A DNA stretch of 64,000 nt, from contig NC_066853.1 of the NCBI RefSeq assembly GCF_001640805.2, positions 23,495,173 to 23,559,172 on the forward strand, written 5' to 3'. The position numbers and the translations under genes are program-made. Numbering within the stretch: the first letter of the stretch is position 1; every line of letters starts with the position of its first letter. This document shows, piece by piece, positions 24,857 to 37,254 of this stretch. The notes under the pieces were generated by a model. That model worked only from the letters and a program-made list of their open reading frames with translations. It did not search any database and was not told where the DNA came from. This stretch comes from Lates calcarifer. Its lineage: Eukaryota; Chordata; Actinopteri; Centropomidae.

Positions 24857-25163
24857 CCAGTCTGTTACTGTGACTTTATGAAAGTTGTCAATCAGATGGG
24901 AATCTGATATGACCCAAGTCACTCACGCATCCTCCTTTATTAATTCATGATAACAGCTATGGGCTCAGTCTGATGCTATTGTCTGTATAATTTACAATAG
25001 TGCAAAGTTGCTGTTGTGTCTTTAAGAGCAATGTAAGTAACTCTTTTGTTATGTTGTAGTGCAGCTACTGTATTGTGCAGGTTGAGCTCAGGCTGGACAT
25101 CAAGTGTTCTCTATGAGCAGTGTGCCTTAAATACACCACACAGCAGCATCACTTGACGTGTGC

Positions 25164-25263
25164 AATAAAACCTATGTATTTATTTGCGCAGCACGTTTAA
25201 AAAAGGCTTTAACCGTCTGTGACGTTGATGTGAGCTCGTCCTGTAAATGCATGCTTGAATAAA
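25164..25263 (+). terminator. dhrs12: Poly(A) signals of dhrs12
   Basis: AATAAA occurs at 25164-25169 and again at 25258-25263, which would give a 3' UTR of about 0.7-0.8 kb. Confidence 0.55.
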
Positions 25264-25357
25264 GAAATTTACTAATTTTTCTGTGTCATTGTGCAGCTAA
25301 AATTCTAAAAAAAATATATATATACAAAATACAGTCAAATAAACATATTAGAATATC

Positions 25358-25363
25358 TTTATT
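25358..25363 (-). terminator. Candidate poly(A) signal on the minus strand
   Basis: TTTATT on + is AATAAA on -. It lies about 320 bases after the stop codon of the small unidentified coding fragment at 25681-25902. Confidence 0.3.
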
Positions 25364-25680
25364 AAGCATCGATTCTCAGGTGCCCTGGTCTGAGGGCACT
25401 GAGAGCCTAAAGTCAGTTCTGTATTGTCAACAAACGTATTGAAAAATACAGGTATTTTGAGATATACATTAACATCATGTTGGAACAGCAAGTGTCTTTT
25501 ACAAGCAGTTTGAAGAGGAAAAAGTCAAACCAAGCAGAAATCAATTTACAGAGTTTGAGCTTATGGGTCATGGTGTTGTGGAAAATGAGTCATGTGTAAA
25601 GTGTTGATGGCCTCCCATCAACATGAAGGCCATCCATTCTAGTGTTTGACGAACTAAAGATGACAAAAACAAAATGACTC

Positions 25681-25902
25681 CTATGACTGCTCCATCTGGT
25701 GAAAGAAAGGAAAATAAACCAATTTACAACATGAGAAAATCTATCCCTTCCTTCCTGTGACAGCCTGGCAATCTGAGGCTCGATTTCATTAGCTGATTCT
25801 GCAAACAACAAATCCTGCCATCCATCATACCTTGAACATCTTCTCCATCTGCTGTGGAGTTAATCCTCCAGAGCCGGACACTCTCTTATCACTGAACACA
25901 AT
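25681..25902 (-). CDS. Unidentified two-exon coding-like fragment (3' end of a gene or alternative wdfy1 end)
   Basis: On the minus strand, an AG acceptor at 25903 opens a 72-base frame (25902-25831) ending in a good donor (AAG then GTATGA). A second acceptor with a clear pyrimidine tract (TTTCTTTCACCAG) precedes 25695, where the frame continues for four codons (MEQS) and stops at 25681. The joined peptide contains GLTPQQMEKMFK. I do not recognise it. A possible upstream exon in the same phase is 27945-27856, with an AAG/GTCAGA donor. The exon phase is also compatible with splicing from wdfy1 exon 11, so this could be an alternative C-terminus. It could equally be chance. No paralogue or domain is known to me. 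Confidence 0.3.
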
Positions 25903-26154
25903 CTGTTACAAGGACATGATAAGAAGTAATGACTGGAAGAAGCTTCGGTGTCCAGTTAACCAAAAAAGGAAAGGAGAGATTTGACTCCTGATTGTACGGT
26001 AGCATCGTCAATAACCCTGATGACGCTTTCAATCACACTTAGGGTTGGACTGAGATCAGTTTTCCAGTACTGTCGACTGTCTGAAAATAGTTCAGCCAAG
26101 TGAAGTCTGTTTCTAAGATGGCAGAAGTTCAGCTACAATCTGAGTCTTTAAAAC

Positions 26155-26566
26155 TTTAAAGCTGCTCTAATCAATATTTTTATATTAACAATGGATCAAA
26201 TGTGTGAAATATAGTATGTCAGTAGTAGTGATGACCCCACAGAGAATCATCACCCATTACTGCAGTTCCTCAGCTTTACGGAGCAGTTTGTCTTAAAGCT
26301 GCTTGTTTTGGTTTTATGACCCACAGTTTTTTTTTAATCCTTTTATTAACTATGTGTCTGGCAGCCATAGCAATGAAACAGCTTTGATAAACACATTGTA
26401 CACTACCTGTGGACATAGTGAACAGGTAAATGACTAGTTAGCGAACATGTTCAAGCATTTAGCAGCTTAAAGAGGCAGATTTTTATAATGATGATGCATC
26501 AGTGATGTTCATGTCTTGTTCTGCTGCCCCTTAGTTGCCAAATAAAATTAGTTAATGCAGCTTTAA
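26155..26566. mobile_element. Short inverted-repeat element, copy 1
   Basis: The segment is bounded by TTTAAAGCTGC (26155-26165) and GCAGCTTTAA (26557-26566), which are inverted copies. It has no coding capacity and shares interior blocks with the neighbouring copy 2. It looks like a non-autonomous DNA transposon. Confidence 0.6.
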
Positions 26567-26588
26567 CATCTTATTTTTTCTTGAGTTA

Positions 26589-27192
26589 TTTAAAGCTGCA
26601 CTACTTTGTTTTTTTATTAAAAATTGAGTAAATGTCTATGGATAATGTGAAAGAACGCCCACAGAACTTTTACCCAACTCTGGAGCTCTATACAGCTCTC
26701 CAAAGGTTCTGGCTTCTTTTAGCTCATTGTTTTGGTTTTCAACCCTTCAAACTCTACTATCCTCACTCTATTTTACAGCAAGCTGCAGCAGGCAGGTTCC
26801 AGCAAAAAAGGTCTGTACCCTACCTGTCCAGGACCAAATGGCAGATAAAGTTAGCGGCTAGCTGGTGAATGTACTGCAGCATTAAGCAGTTAAACAGACA
26901 GATATTTTTCTCTGGAGTGGGTGAACACCAAAACTGAGCTTAAGTGAGACTGAGTATCGGACTCAGATTACTCAGATGGCCAGAAACAAAGCTTCAAATG
27001 AATGCTAATGTTGCTTCTTGCCTGCTGGACATGTAAATAGGAAACAGTTTGCTAGCACAATAACTTTCAGGTATTGTTATGTAAATATTGTGTTCATATA
27101 TTCACACTCACAAGTTATGTGAATGTTGTGTCAACAGCTTGTTTGGCTGCCCCCAAGTGGCCAAAAAGAAATTAAAAAAATTGCAGCTTTAA
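26589..27192. mobile_element. Short inverted-repeat element, copy 2
   Basis: It is bounded by TTTAAAGCTGC (26589-26599) and GCAGCTTTAA (27183-27192). Interior similarities to copy 1 include a 'ttgttttggttt' block and a 'gttagcg..ctag' block, but the two are clearly diverged. An open frame at 26632-26868 has no recognisable product. Confidence 0.6.
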
Positions 27193-29359
27193 TATTTTTT
27201 TATTGTGGAAATTCAAGAAATTTAAGATGTGACCACTGTCAAAAAAATCCTGTTTTTTCCACACTTACAAAAACCCAAATGTGAAGGTAAATGATTGTTA
27301 GTGAAAATAACATTACCGTGAGATATTGGCTACTGACAAAATGAATCAGTATCAGGTGTCAGTCTAACCCCAAGTATGATACTGTGTGACATCTAAATAT
27401 CATGGAGTAAGGTCTTGATGATGGGAACAATCGAGGCTGTAACCACTGCTGTCACATGACTGACCAGTCAATCTCTGTCCATGTTGAGATGTAAAATACT
27501 GCATGATCTGACACCACAGTTCATCTCAACATTACTGAGTTTGCATGTGCTTCATTAGAATGTTCAACATGTTCTAGTTTGTTACTACAAGGAAATTAAG
27601 TCTATTGGATGGGCACAAAGAAAAGTAAACAACCATTTACAATGATAATAGATAAATACTTTACTACAAATATAAATATACACTACATGATCAAAAACTG
27701 GAATGTGACTACATTTTTAAATCAGGAACTCCACCATTATAATGCTCATTTTTCCACTTACAATAAGGCAAGCATTAGTCTAAAATTAGAAGATATTAGC
27801 TGCTATTTACAAGGACGCTACATTGAATCCAGCTATTATCTCTCCCAAATCTGACCTTACTTTCTGTTCTGTTTAATTCAAAGACAAAAACCACTGAGTT
27901 GTGCAATTCAGTGCAATGGTAAGAGCGTTGTGAGACATCCTGGATCTGTGGGGGAAGGAGGAGAGCACAGAACAGGATTGGAAACTGACAGGGAGAAATG
28001 AAATGCCGACGAGACATCCAGAGCTTTGTAATGAGGTGAGTGCATGAGAATGAATGAGCATTAGTGAACAGTTGTAAGTACTGACAAACCACTAAAAAGG
28101 CTTTGTGAGTGTGTCCTCCTCTCTTTAAGGCTTTTGAGGGGAGAGAGTCAGCTCTGATCTGACCTGCAATCCAGTTGGAAACGACTCAACATGCCAGCAT
28201 TTATTGCTGCATTTGGTTTAGAGTACCTGCCCAGTACCTACGTGCCTTTCTAGTGGGAAGAAATCCAATTTTGGCCCCTCACCAAACAAACAAAAAACCC
28301 CTTGTGATATTTATATATTGTTTTAATTACAGGTGAAAAGTAATTCTTATGAGGCATTAGAGTCTTGGGTTTACACCATCAGTGCCACATGTGGTATCCA
28401 CCTACAAAAGTTTTCTAAAGAGTGTGATACATACCTAGGAGAGGGTGACGCTGTGCTATTAAAAAAAAAAAGTGTTTCTAAATAAAGCTGAAGACTTAAA
28501 CCCAGAAAACTGAAATGATCACAAGTCACACCAATCAAATCTTGAATGGTAATTCCACTGGTTACATCTCAGCATGGCTGCAACAGGATGTCTGACGATG
28601 TTGCTGTCAGCAAATGTTACTATAGGCAACATGTTCTAATTTCCCATGCCTATATGATGGAGGCTGGGTCAGTGCTGTCATACAAACACCTGACGACTGG
28701 CAGCATCTACCAAGAGATTTCATCTATCGAGAGAGAGGCCGGTCTACTGATTCTCTTAACCCGCTTGTGTAATCTCACATTACGAACAGTGACGACTGAA
28801 ATGAAGAGCCCCCGCCCAATGACAACCTAGTGATGTAAAACCTCCTGAGAGTGATTTAAGGCCAACTAGTGAAAGAGAAAAAAACTGAATAAGAGAGGGA
28901 TAAAAGACAGAAAAAGCTGATCACTCTGATCAGTGAGACTCAAATATCTACTATACACATGATGCAGAGCTATATACAGGTGATTAAGGTTTTTTGTACA
29001 TGTTACAGTGACTGAGTAATATGCAGTTAGTGGGCCACAGTAATAAGGGAGAGAAGCTAGTGTGTTTTTACAGGAATGGCAGGTCAGCAATATGATGAAA
29101 TCAAATTTTACAGTGCAAAGGCAATAAAAAAATGACCTTTGTCAAAAGAAGCATCAGAAATATTGAATGTAAACACTAATACCATTACCATTCCTCCTAT
29201 AGGAGAAATCATTACAATACATGCACACTTCCACACACACACACACACACATACACACATCTTTGTGCTTAGGGTTCTGTTTCGGATCAGCACAAAAAGT
29301 CAAAAATCAGTCACACACACTTTTGTGTAGGACTGACAGTTAGTGAACTTAGATTTTTT
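27193..29359. other. Non-coding sequence between dhrs12 and wdfy1
   Basis: I see no secure gene. The minus-strand segment 27945-27856 has plausible splice borders and is described with the unidentified fragment at 25681-25902. The open frame at 28546-28830 on + has no known motif. A CA run lies at about 29232-29252. Confidence 0.45.
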
Positions 29360-29365
29360 TTTATT
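29360..29365 (-). terminator. wdfy1: Candidate poly(A) signal of wdfy1
   Basis: TTTATT on + (AATAAA on -) lies about 200 bases after the wdfy1 stop codon. It is in a T-rich stretch, so chance occurrence is possible. Confidence 0.45.
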
Positions 29366-29566
29366 TTTTGTGAGAAGCAAAAGGAATGTGGAGGGCAACA
29401 CTATCAACACACACACATTCACACACACTCACACATTCACCCAGAACAGGCCTGGTTGCAGCAGAAGATCCCAGGCGTGATGGAGAGACGTACAGTACAG
29501 AAGGGTTTCCATGAAATTGGAAGAGTGGGCGGAGCACATGGAGGAGGACGAAGTGGGCTTGGCCAA

Positions 29567-30094
29567 TCAGCGCGAAGAGAAGCCTGTTGCTAAGCTACAG
29601 CCAACCACCTGCGTCATATCCCAGATCTGTGGAGACAAACAGCCAATAACCATGACAGAGGAGGCCTGGTGCAAAGCTGCATATAAGGACTCTGCATTAG
29701 TATTACTGTGTGAACTGAATGCAACTGTTTCTGTTTGTTACTCTACTCTCAGGTCTGTAACCTGCTAAACTAAGACATTTTTACAGGTAATTAACACAAG
29801 ATTATGCAATGTAATTAAATATATGGTAAATGTGAAATCTAATTTAATCCACTCTAAACTAAGGAATCTAAAATAACAATAGCCTGAAAGAAATGATATT
29901 GATTTGTTTTGGTCTAGGTTGTGTGGTGTTTGTATAGTGAACACATGCATGAATTATCTGGTATCAAAGAACTGTTGTTGACCTTAACAATGCGATCGCT
30001 TCCACAAGTGACCATCAGGCCTCTGGATGGGTCCATGTCCATGTGGGCGATGTTGTGTTTTCCCTCGTGGAACGTGGCCAACGGTGTTCGGCTG

Positions 30095-30170
<76 letters not shown>

Positions 30171-33100
30171 CGACAGCCTTAAATCAGAGTTGCCCTCAGT
30201 ACTCTCAAAACACGAGTACAGTGTGACTAAATGACATAACACAAATATTTAGAGAAGCCCTTTACTCACTCTTCCTCTTTAATGGTGTCAAAACAGGCAT
30301 CACACACCCGCACAGGGAACTCGAAGCCCATGATTGGAAATGTGGAGCGTTTCGAACTACATTTCCCACACACAGCTTTGCCGCACTTCCTGCAGTGGTG
30401 CTGTACACAGGAGACACACCCAAACATTAGTATGACTCATGAGAGAGGGAGTTGACAGCTGCAACACTGATCAGACTCTCGTACCTGTCTGAGTCCCAGA
30501 GTCTTAGTGTCCCACATCTGCTTGATGTTCCAGAAGAAAGGCTGCTCACACTTCTGACACGAGTCGCTGTCTAACCATTGAGGTGCCTGCAGAGACACAC
30601 ACACACAGTTTAAGGCTACTGTTAATCATGCAGAAACACTACCATGTAACCCGCTAAATGAAATTAACTTTCCAAATAGACAAGTGCTGCAAAAATTATC
30701 TTGACCCACGAAAGCAGCTTTTAAACCAGAACTGAGGACAAACAGAACTATCTACCTATCATAACCAACTTCTAATACTAAAATACTACATGTTGAACCA
30801 TTATAATGAGTGAGCACCGAGCGCTGTACAGTTTATATCTGATTGTATTCTTACAGTCTGTAATTGTGCAGCAGTTATAATAGTGATGCAAACCTCTTCT
30901 CTCTGCGTGTCCATGTTCCACACTGCAATGCCTCCGTCAGCTGAGCACGACACCAACTGCCTCGTCAGCTGGAGGTAACGCAGGGCCTGAACACGTTCGC
31001 TGAGGGAGTCAAAGAAAAGAGAGAAGAAATGAAGCGGGAGAGGAGCTTAAATGATTATAATCAAAACAAACACCTGATTCACACCTGTATCAAATTATAA
31101 CAAACATCCAACTTGGCAGCTCAACCTATTGAGATATTTACAAGCTGAGGAAACAGATTTTTCCTCAGGCACTGGTGAAGACCAAAAGAAGGGATATAAA
31201 ATGGTTATAATTTATATCTGCTATAATTAATACTTTTACATCAAAAATGGCTGAAATGACTATATGTCTATGACTATATGTAATGTGAAAATGGTCGCTT
31301 GTGTTGATCAACAGCGAATTATCCCTCGACTCTGCAGCCTCTACACAGCGTTTTAGCAACTTTACTGTTGTGGTTCACTCTCACTGCTCTCACAAGCCCC
31401 ATGTCTAGCAGCGACAGGCATCAGGCCATACACTACCTCCCCTCCCCCAATCAGCAGTCAGACACAGTGCTAGCTGGTAAACATGCATATGAAAGACAAC
31501 CCCAAATAAATTCTAATCTTGTCGTGTCTTCTTGATTAATAGAAAACCGAGTGCTAGCACATTTGAGATCTTTGATAGCTGCGTATCTGTCAGCTTGTTT
31601 TGATGCTTTCTAGTGGCCAACCATGGATTGATGCTGCTTTCATACAAAAAGCAGCACAGCTATAAAGATTAGAATAAGAGGTAAAACAACACATTAATAC
31701 AAATAAACTGAGTGAGCTTTAAAATTAAAACAGCCAAAAGCTAAAAGGGAAATTCCAGCACTTGTATTGTTGACATTTTTGCTCACTACAATGACTGCAC
31801 TGACTATATCACTTCTTCAACTGTCACTGTGAAATCCCATAATAGGAAGTCTCTTAGATACATTTTAATATAGGAGTAAAATTTAGGAGGAGAATTAAAG
31901 AGTGAGAAAAGCACCAAAAAACCCTGACAAGACTGGCTCAAAACCAGATTTAGAGCCTGTCAGAACTACAAGAGAGTGACAGCTCTTATTTTTATGGGTG
32001 TCTGAAAGACAAACCTCTGTAAATCCTGCTAGGGCGCAACAGGATCTACGGAGGCTTGCTCTGAAACGCATCAGTGTACATGGGCTCTGTTGATGGCTCC
32101 TGTGATGGGGGGATGGGGGACTTGGAGGTGGTGAAATATGTATGAAGACTGAGAAGTGGAGATAAAAACAGAGTCAGTGCCTGGGGACAGCTGTTACTGA
32201 CACCACTGAGACCTGCCTTTGACAAGAGAGAGTGGAGATGAGTGTTGCAGAGAGATAGATGGACAATGTTGTGAAAGGAAATGAAGAAACTAAGCATGTG
32301 GATGTTTTCTAGGAAATCTGTGGCATGCCCTTCATCAGAACCTAATTTCACAAATTTATTTTTCAGCCTCCCACTCCCTGATGAAAACAGAGGAAGGAAA
32401 GCTTATTCAGCCTGCATGCATATATGAGACATTGAAGGACTTACTGGTGGCCCTGCAACAATAGTGTCCGTCCCTTGCGGCCCCCAATGTCCCACATGAT
32501 GACGCTGTGGTCAGAGGCCCCTGAGAACAGCAGCCTCTGGACAGGGTCCCACCACAGAGCTCCTATACTTCCTGTAGGGGTCAGAAGACAAAACAATACA
32601 CACTTGTTACATGTGCTACTTCGTGCTGCAAGAGCTTAAGAGACAGTACTTTGGTCTGACCTATTGGCTCCACCTAGTGTACGCTGGAAGAACTACAGGC
32701 AGCTCCAACCAAACAACTTGGCAACACTTGGCTACAGTTGGATCTCCTCTTTTGAAGGCATTGTCTGCCCTTTTTGTAAATGTGCCCTGTTTTTCCAGTG
32801 TTGTACTACATGTTAAGGTAAGTAACTCTGAGCTTATTCTTGCTTTCCAAAGAGTGAGGCACTCCTGTAGGCCACAACAAACCTTTAAGAATGTTATTAG
32901 CTTAGAGGACATCTTAAAAACCTGTTCTGTATCAGCATTCCGTATTCATTTTTGCTACACTCAATAATCCACAGTGACACAATGAAAATGTTTTTAGAAA
33001 TATTTGCAAATGAATTAGAAACACTCAAGTATTCAGACTCTACTTTATAGAAGCTCCTGCAGCTGCAATTACAGCTTTGAGTCTTCTGGGCTAAGTCTCT

Positions 33101-36100
33101 ACAAGCTTTGCACACCTGGATTTAGGCAGTTTTCCCATTCTCCCTGGCAGAACCTCTGAAGCGTCATTAGATTGGATGGGAAGCACATTTAAACTGCCAT
33201 CTTCATGTCTCTGAACAGATGTTCTATGGGGTTTAAGTCTGGGCTTTGGCTGGAACTCAGGGACAGTCAGAGACTGTTGTCTTGGCTGAATGCTTCAGGT
33301 CAAATTTGCCCCAGTCTCATGGAGCATGGACTGTGGAGCAGGTTATCTTCAAGAACACTGTTACTGATAAGCATCCCTATAGCATGATACTGCCATCACG
33401 ATGCTTCACCTGAAGGTTGATATTAGCCTGGACATGAGCAGTATATGGTGTGCGAGGCTCTGCCCATAGGGTAACATTTTTTGTCTCATCAGACCAGAGA
33501 ATCTTCTGCTGAGAAAGTCATCCTTCTGACAGGTTCTCCCATCTCTGCAAAGGAAATCTGAAGCTCTGTTAGAGTGATTTGGGTTCCTGATCACCTCTGA
33601 CCAACGCCCTTCTTGCCCAGTTACTTAATTTGGCTGGAAGATCAGGTCTAGGAGAGTGCTGGTGGTTCCAAACTCCTTCCATTTTACAATTACTGAGGCC
33701 ACTGTGCTCCTGGGAACACTCAAAGCATTAAAATGGTTTTACACCTTTGACCTGATCTGTCACCACAGTTTTTATTGTGGAGGTCTACAGAGAGTCCCTT
33801 GAACTTCATGTTGTCCTGAGATACAGTATGAATTGTGGAACCTTATATTCACAGGTGTGTACCTCTCTAACCTATGTCCAATCAATTCAGTTTACCACAG
33901 GTGGACTCCAGTCAAGTTCCGGACACATCGTGAAGATAATTAAAGCAAAGAGGATGTACTGAAGCACAATTTGGACACAGCAAATGCTCTGAATACTTCT
34001 GTAAATGAGAGAATTAAGTTTTTGTTTTTAAATAAATTTGCAAACATTTCTACAAACATGCTTTCACTTTGTTATTATGGATTATTGAATGTGGTTTGAT
34101 GGGCAAAATTGCTAATTTTAGCGATTTAACTTAAAACCTATAACACAATAAAATCTGCAAAAAATGAATGGGTGTGAATACTTACTGAAGCAGCTAGGTA
34201 GGTAGGTAATATAAGTTTTTTTTTTAAATCTAACTAAATCCACATTGAAAAAACTCCTGATTCTGAAATTAATGACTGCCTTTTAGTACAGTATATTATT
34301 TAGCATTACCAGTAGAGGCTAGCTTTTAAAGCTAGCGTATTTCTATTTTGTTTAACTTTAAATATCTGCTACATCTCATCTCAGTTGTGCAAGTGAAGTG
34401 GTGGTTGGGCAACAACAAGAAAAAAAAAAGTACTGAGTGAGTGAATACTGAGACCAAAAAGTTGCTGCCATTAGTGAGCAAAAGAAGATTGTCCTGTTCT
34501 TGGCCCTTGGTCTTAAATCAGCAGGGAACTCGGTTGTATTCAGCTGATCAACCACATGACACGGACCATCTGTCCATTCTTCTCAGAGAGTAGAGCATAT
34601 AACACGAGCTAAACACTCACTGTCCTTCTCTTGCTGTGGCCAAAAACCACACACTGCTATGCTGTTACACTACAGTTCACAAGCTTTCTAAACCACAGTT
34701 GTGATAACTTAAAATGCTTGACCTGTATTTCTATTTGTTTGAATCAGATATTTTCCAGACAAGTCAACTTGCAAAGCAATTCATTTTTCCTTGTTTTCCA
34801 TAAAATATTCAGCATTCAAAGAAAATGAACTGTGGGACAGACAATAACAGCTCTTGAAGTCAGATCAGTCATAAGATGACTGCCTGTGGCAGGTGGTGGA
34901 GGACTGATTAGGCTGGCAATAACTGTAGCTGTGTGAACCACAGGGGAAACTGTGGGAGCACCATTCGTGGAGAAACAGTAGTTCTCACCTCATATACCTC
35001 TGCTGTGACTATGTTGCCATCAGCTGACATGAAGGAAAAAGATGCTTAATCAACACAAGAAACTGTGTCAGGAAAAACAAGCCTAAAAATAAAAATCTAA
35101 TTTCCTCCAGTCAGGAAAATTCTTAATGTACAGTATATTTATATTACACTTCCATGCTAAATTATTTACATGATAAAAAAAAAAAAACATAACAAAAGCA
35201 AGTGTTTCTGTCACTCTGATGTGTAGTCTGACCTTTCCTTTATGTTTTCCAAATTTGATCAATCAGAATTTTCATTAAATATTTTGATAGAACTCCTTGC
35301 CCCCAGCTTGCACCCAGCACCTTACCCATTAATATGTATTATCAGTCCAATTAACATGTATTATAATGAGCACCCGGGCACATTTACAGATCAAAGACAG
35401 AAGCAGGAAACTGTTATGGTGTAAGGATTTGTATTTTTTGAACATTTTCTACATGTGCAGCACACATACATGTCCATCTCAACTGGATAACCTATAAGCA
35501 ATATCACTGTGGTAAAAATAGACATTTTGAGTGGTGTAGATCGTCAGCTGGTCAGATGAGTCCTGTTCTCAACAAGCTCATGTGTCATAAATGCCCAGAG
35601 AGGAACACAGGGAAGTGTTTGTTTCACACAGATTAGTGTCCTGGCAACTCATTTTTGTTGTGGGATTCATTTTCTTGGCACAGCTACAAGTCCACAGAAC
35701 CCCTGAATACAGATTCCATCTGAGTAATGTATTCATCCTTTGATGATGTATTTCTCTCCTGATGAGACAGAGTTTTCCACAGCAACAACACTCCCTCACC
35801 CTTCTAACAGGCTCACTGGTCACTGAGCAGCTTGATGAGTATAAAATCAGCACAGCTGCCAGATCTCAACCAAGCGGTTATGGGACCTCATAAAGTGGCA
35901 AGTGAGACAGCATAATCCAAAATGGAATTAGAATGAAATTGTTTGTGGAGCAGAGGTGTCACATCCTGCCTAGAAACTCAATGATCACTTAGAAAGAAAA
36001 TGTCAGGCTTTTAACAAAGCTTTTGTGGCAGTGTGTGGTGGCTCAATGCTCTATTTAACATAATGCATGCAGGCTCTGCCTTTGTTTTGGCACTTAGTGG

Positions 36101-37210
36101 AAAGTGCTATTAAGCCAAGTAACTATCATTTGTTTACGTCCTATGTTAGTCATTTCCAAAAGCACGCAGCCATATTTCAGCCCCTGCAATATTCGGCAAA
36201 ATCGTTTCAGTTTTCAAAATGAAATGTTCTGGTGATACATCTACCTCAGCGCTTCACCTGCCAAAAAAAAAACAATCTACATTTACAATCAACTATAATT
36301 ATGATTCTGCTCATAAAACAATCCTTTACCTCTGGATGAAACCAGTGGGTCCCTGGAAGTTAGGAAAAGCACATTTAAAAATAACAGTGCCACCTGCACT
36401 GATGGGGAAATGATTTACTAGGCTGATGAAAATCACTGGTATGGTCCTTTAACCCTGATCCATATTTACACTGAAAAACTTCAACAGGAAGAATCCTGTT
36501 CAGAACATAAGCTTTTTATCATGCAAAATGATTTTTGAAAGTTTGAAAAAAGTTTAACTTTTAGTAAAATGACAGAGCATTTGTGGTCATACTGGATTCA
36601 ATTGGTCTTTTTTCCTCCCAATATAATGAAGTTATAGGAGGAATCTGGGTCATCTATTATTTATTGCAGCCAAATCTGCATATCTGGCATCAAAGGCCTG
36701 CTAATGTTAAGGAGAATGCAAGACAAGCTGAGCTGATAACTCACCTATGCTATCAGAAACAGCAGCTCTGTGCTGATGATAAATGTGGCTGTTTATGTGT
36801 AGACAGGTGTGTATGCAGGGCGTGTCTTTACCTTCATGACCCTTTAGTGTAGTGATGGTGGAATATGTCTGCTTTTCCAGTTTTAGCAACGTGATCTGTC
36901 CTGAGTAGTCGCCAACGAAGGCGTGCTGTGTCTCGTGATCGTATCTGGGTGTAGAGTCAGGGCTTCAACAGGCTCGACACGTTAAAACCACTCAACTGAG
37001 ACATACGTCTATGGACTAGTACATACAGTGAAGTGAATGGAAAGGATACTGTAGGCAGGAGGCCCAGGCGGTGAAGTAGTGTCTCCCCAGCATGCTTCCA
37101 CTCTGGGTGCACATCCAGCTCACACTCTTGTCATGGCCAGTACTCACCACCCACTCACTCTCCAAGGAGAACACCATATCTGACACACGGTTCTGGTGGG
37201 CTGTAAAACA

Positions 37211-37254
<44 letters not shown>

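Noticed and set aside
28438..28458. Possible 21-base microexon on - behind a poly(T) and AATAG, with a GTATGT donor
   Set aside because: Cannot be phased with the neighbouring candidate exons without reaching a stop, and such a short match is easily chance.
29400..29440. Regularly spaced CACACACATTC repeats considered as a CRISPR-like array
   Set aside because: Low-complexity CA repeat in a vertebrate genome; no spacers or cas genes.
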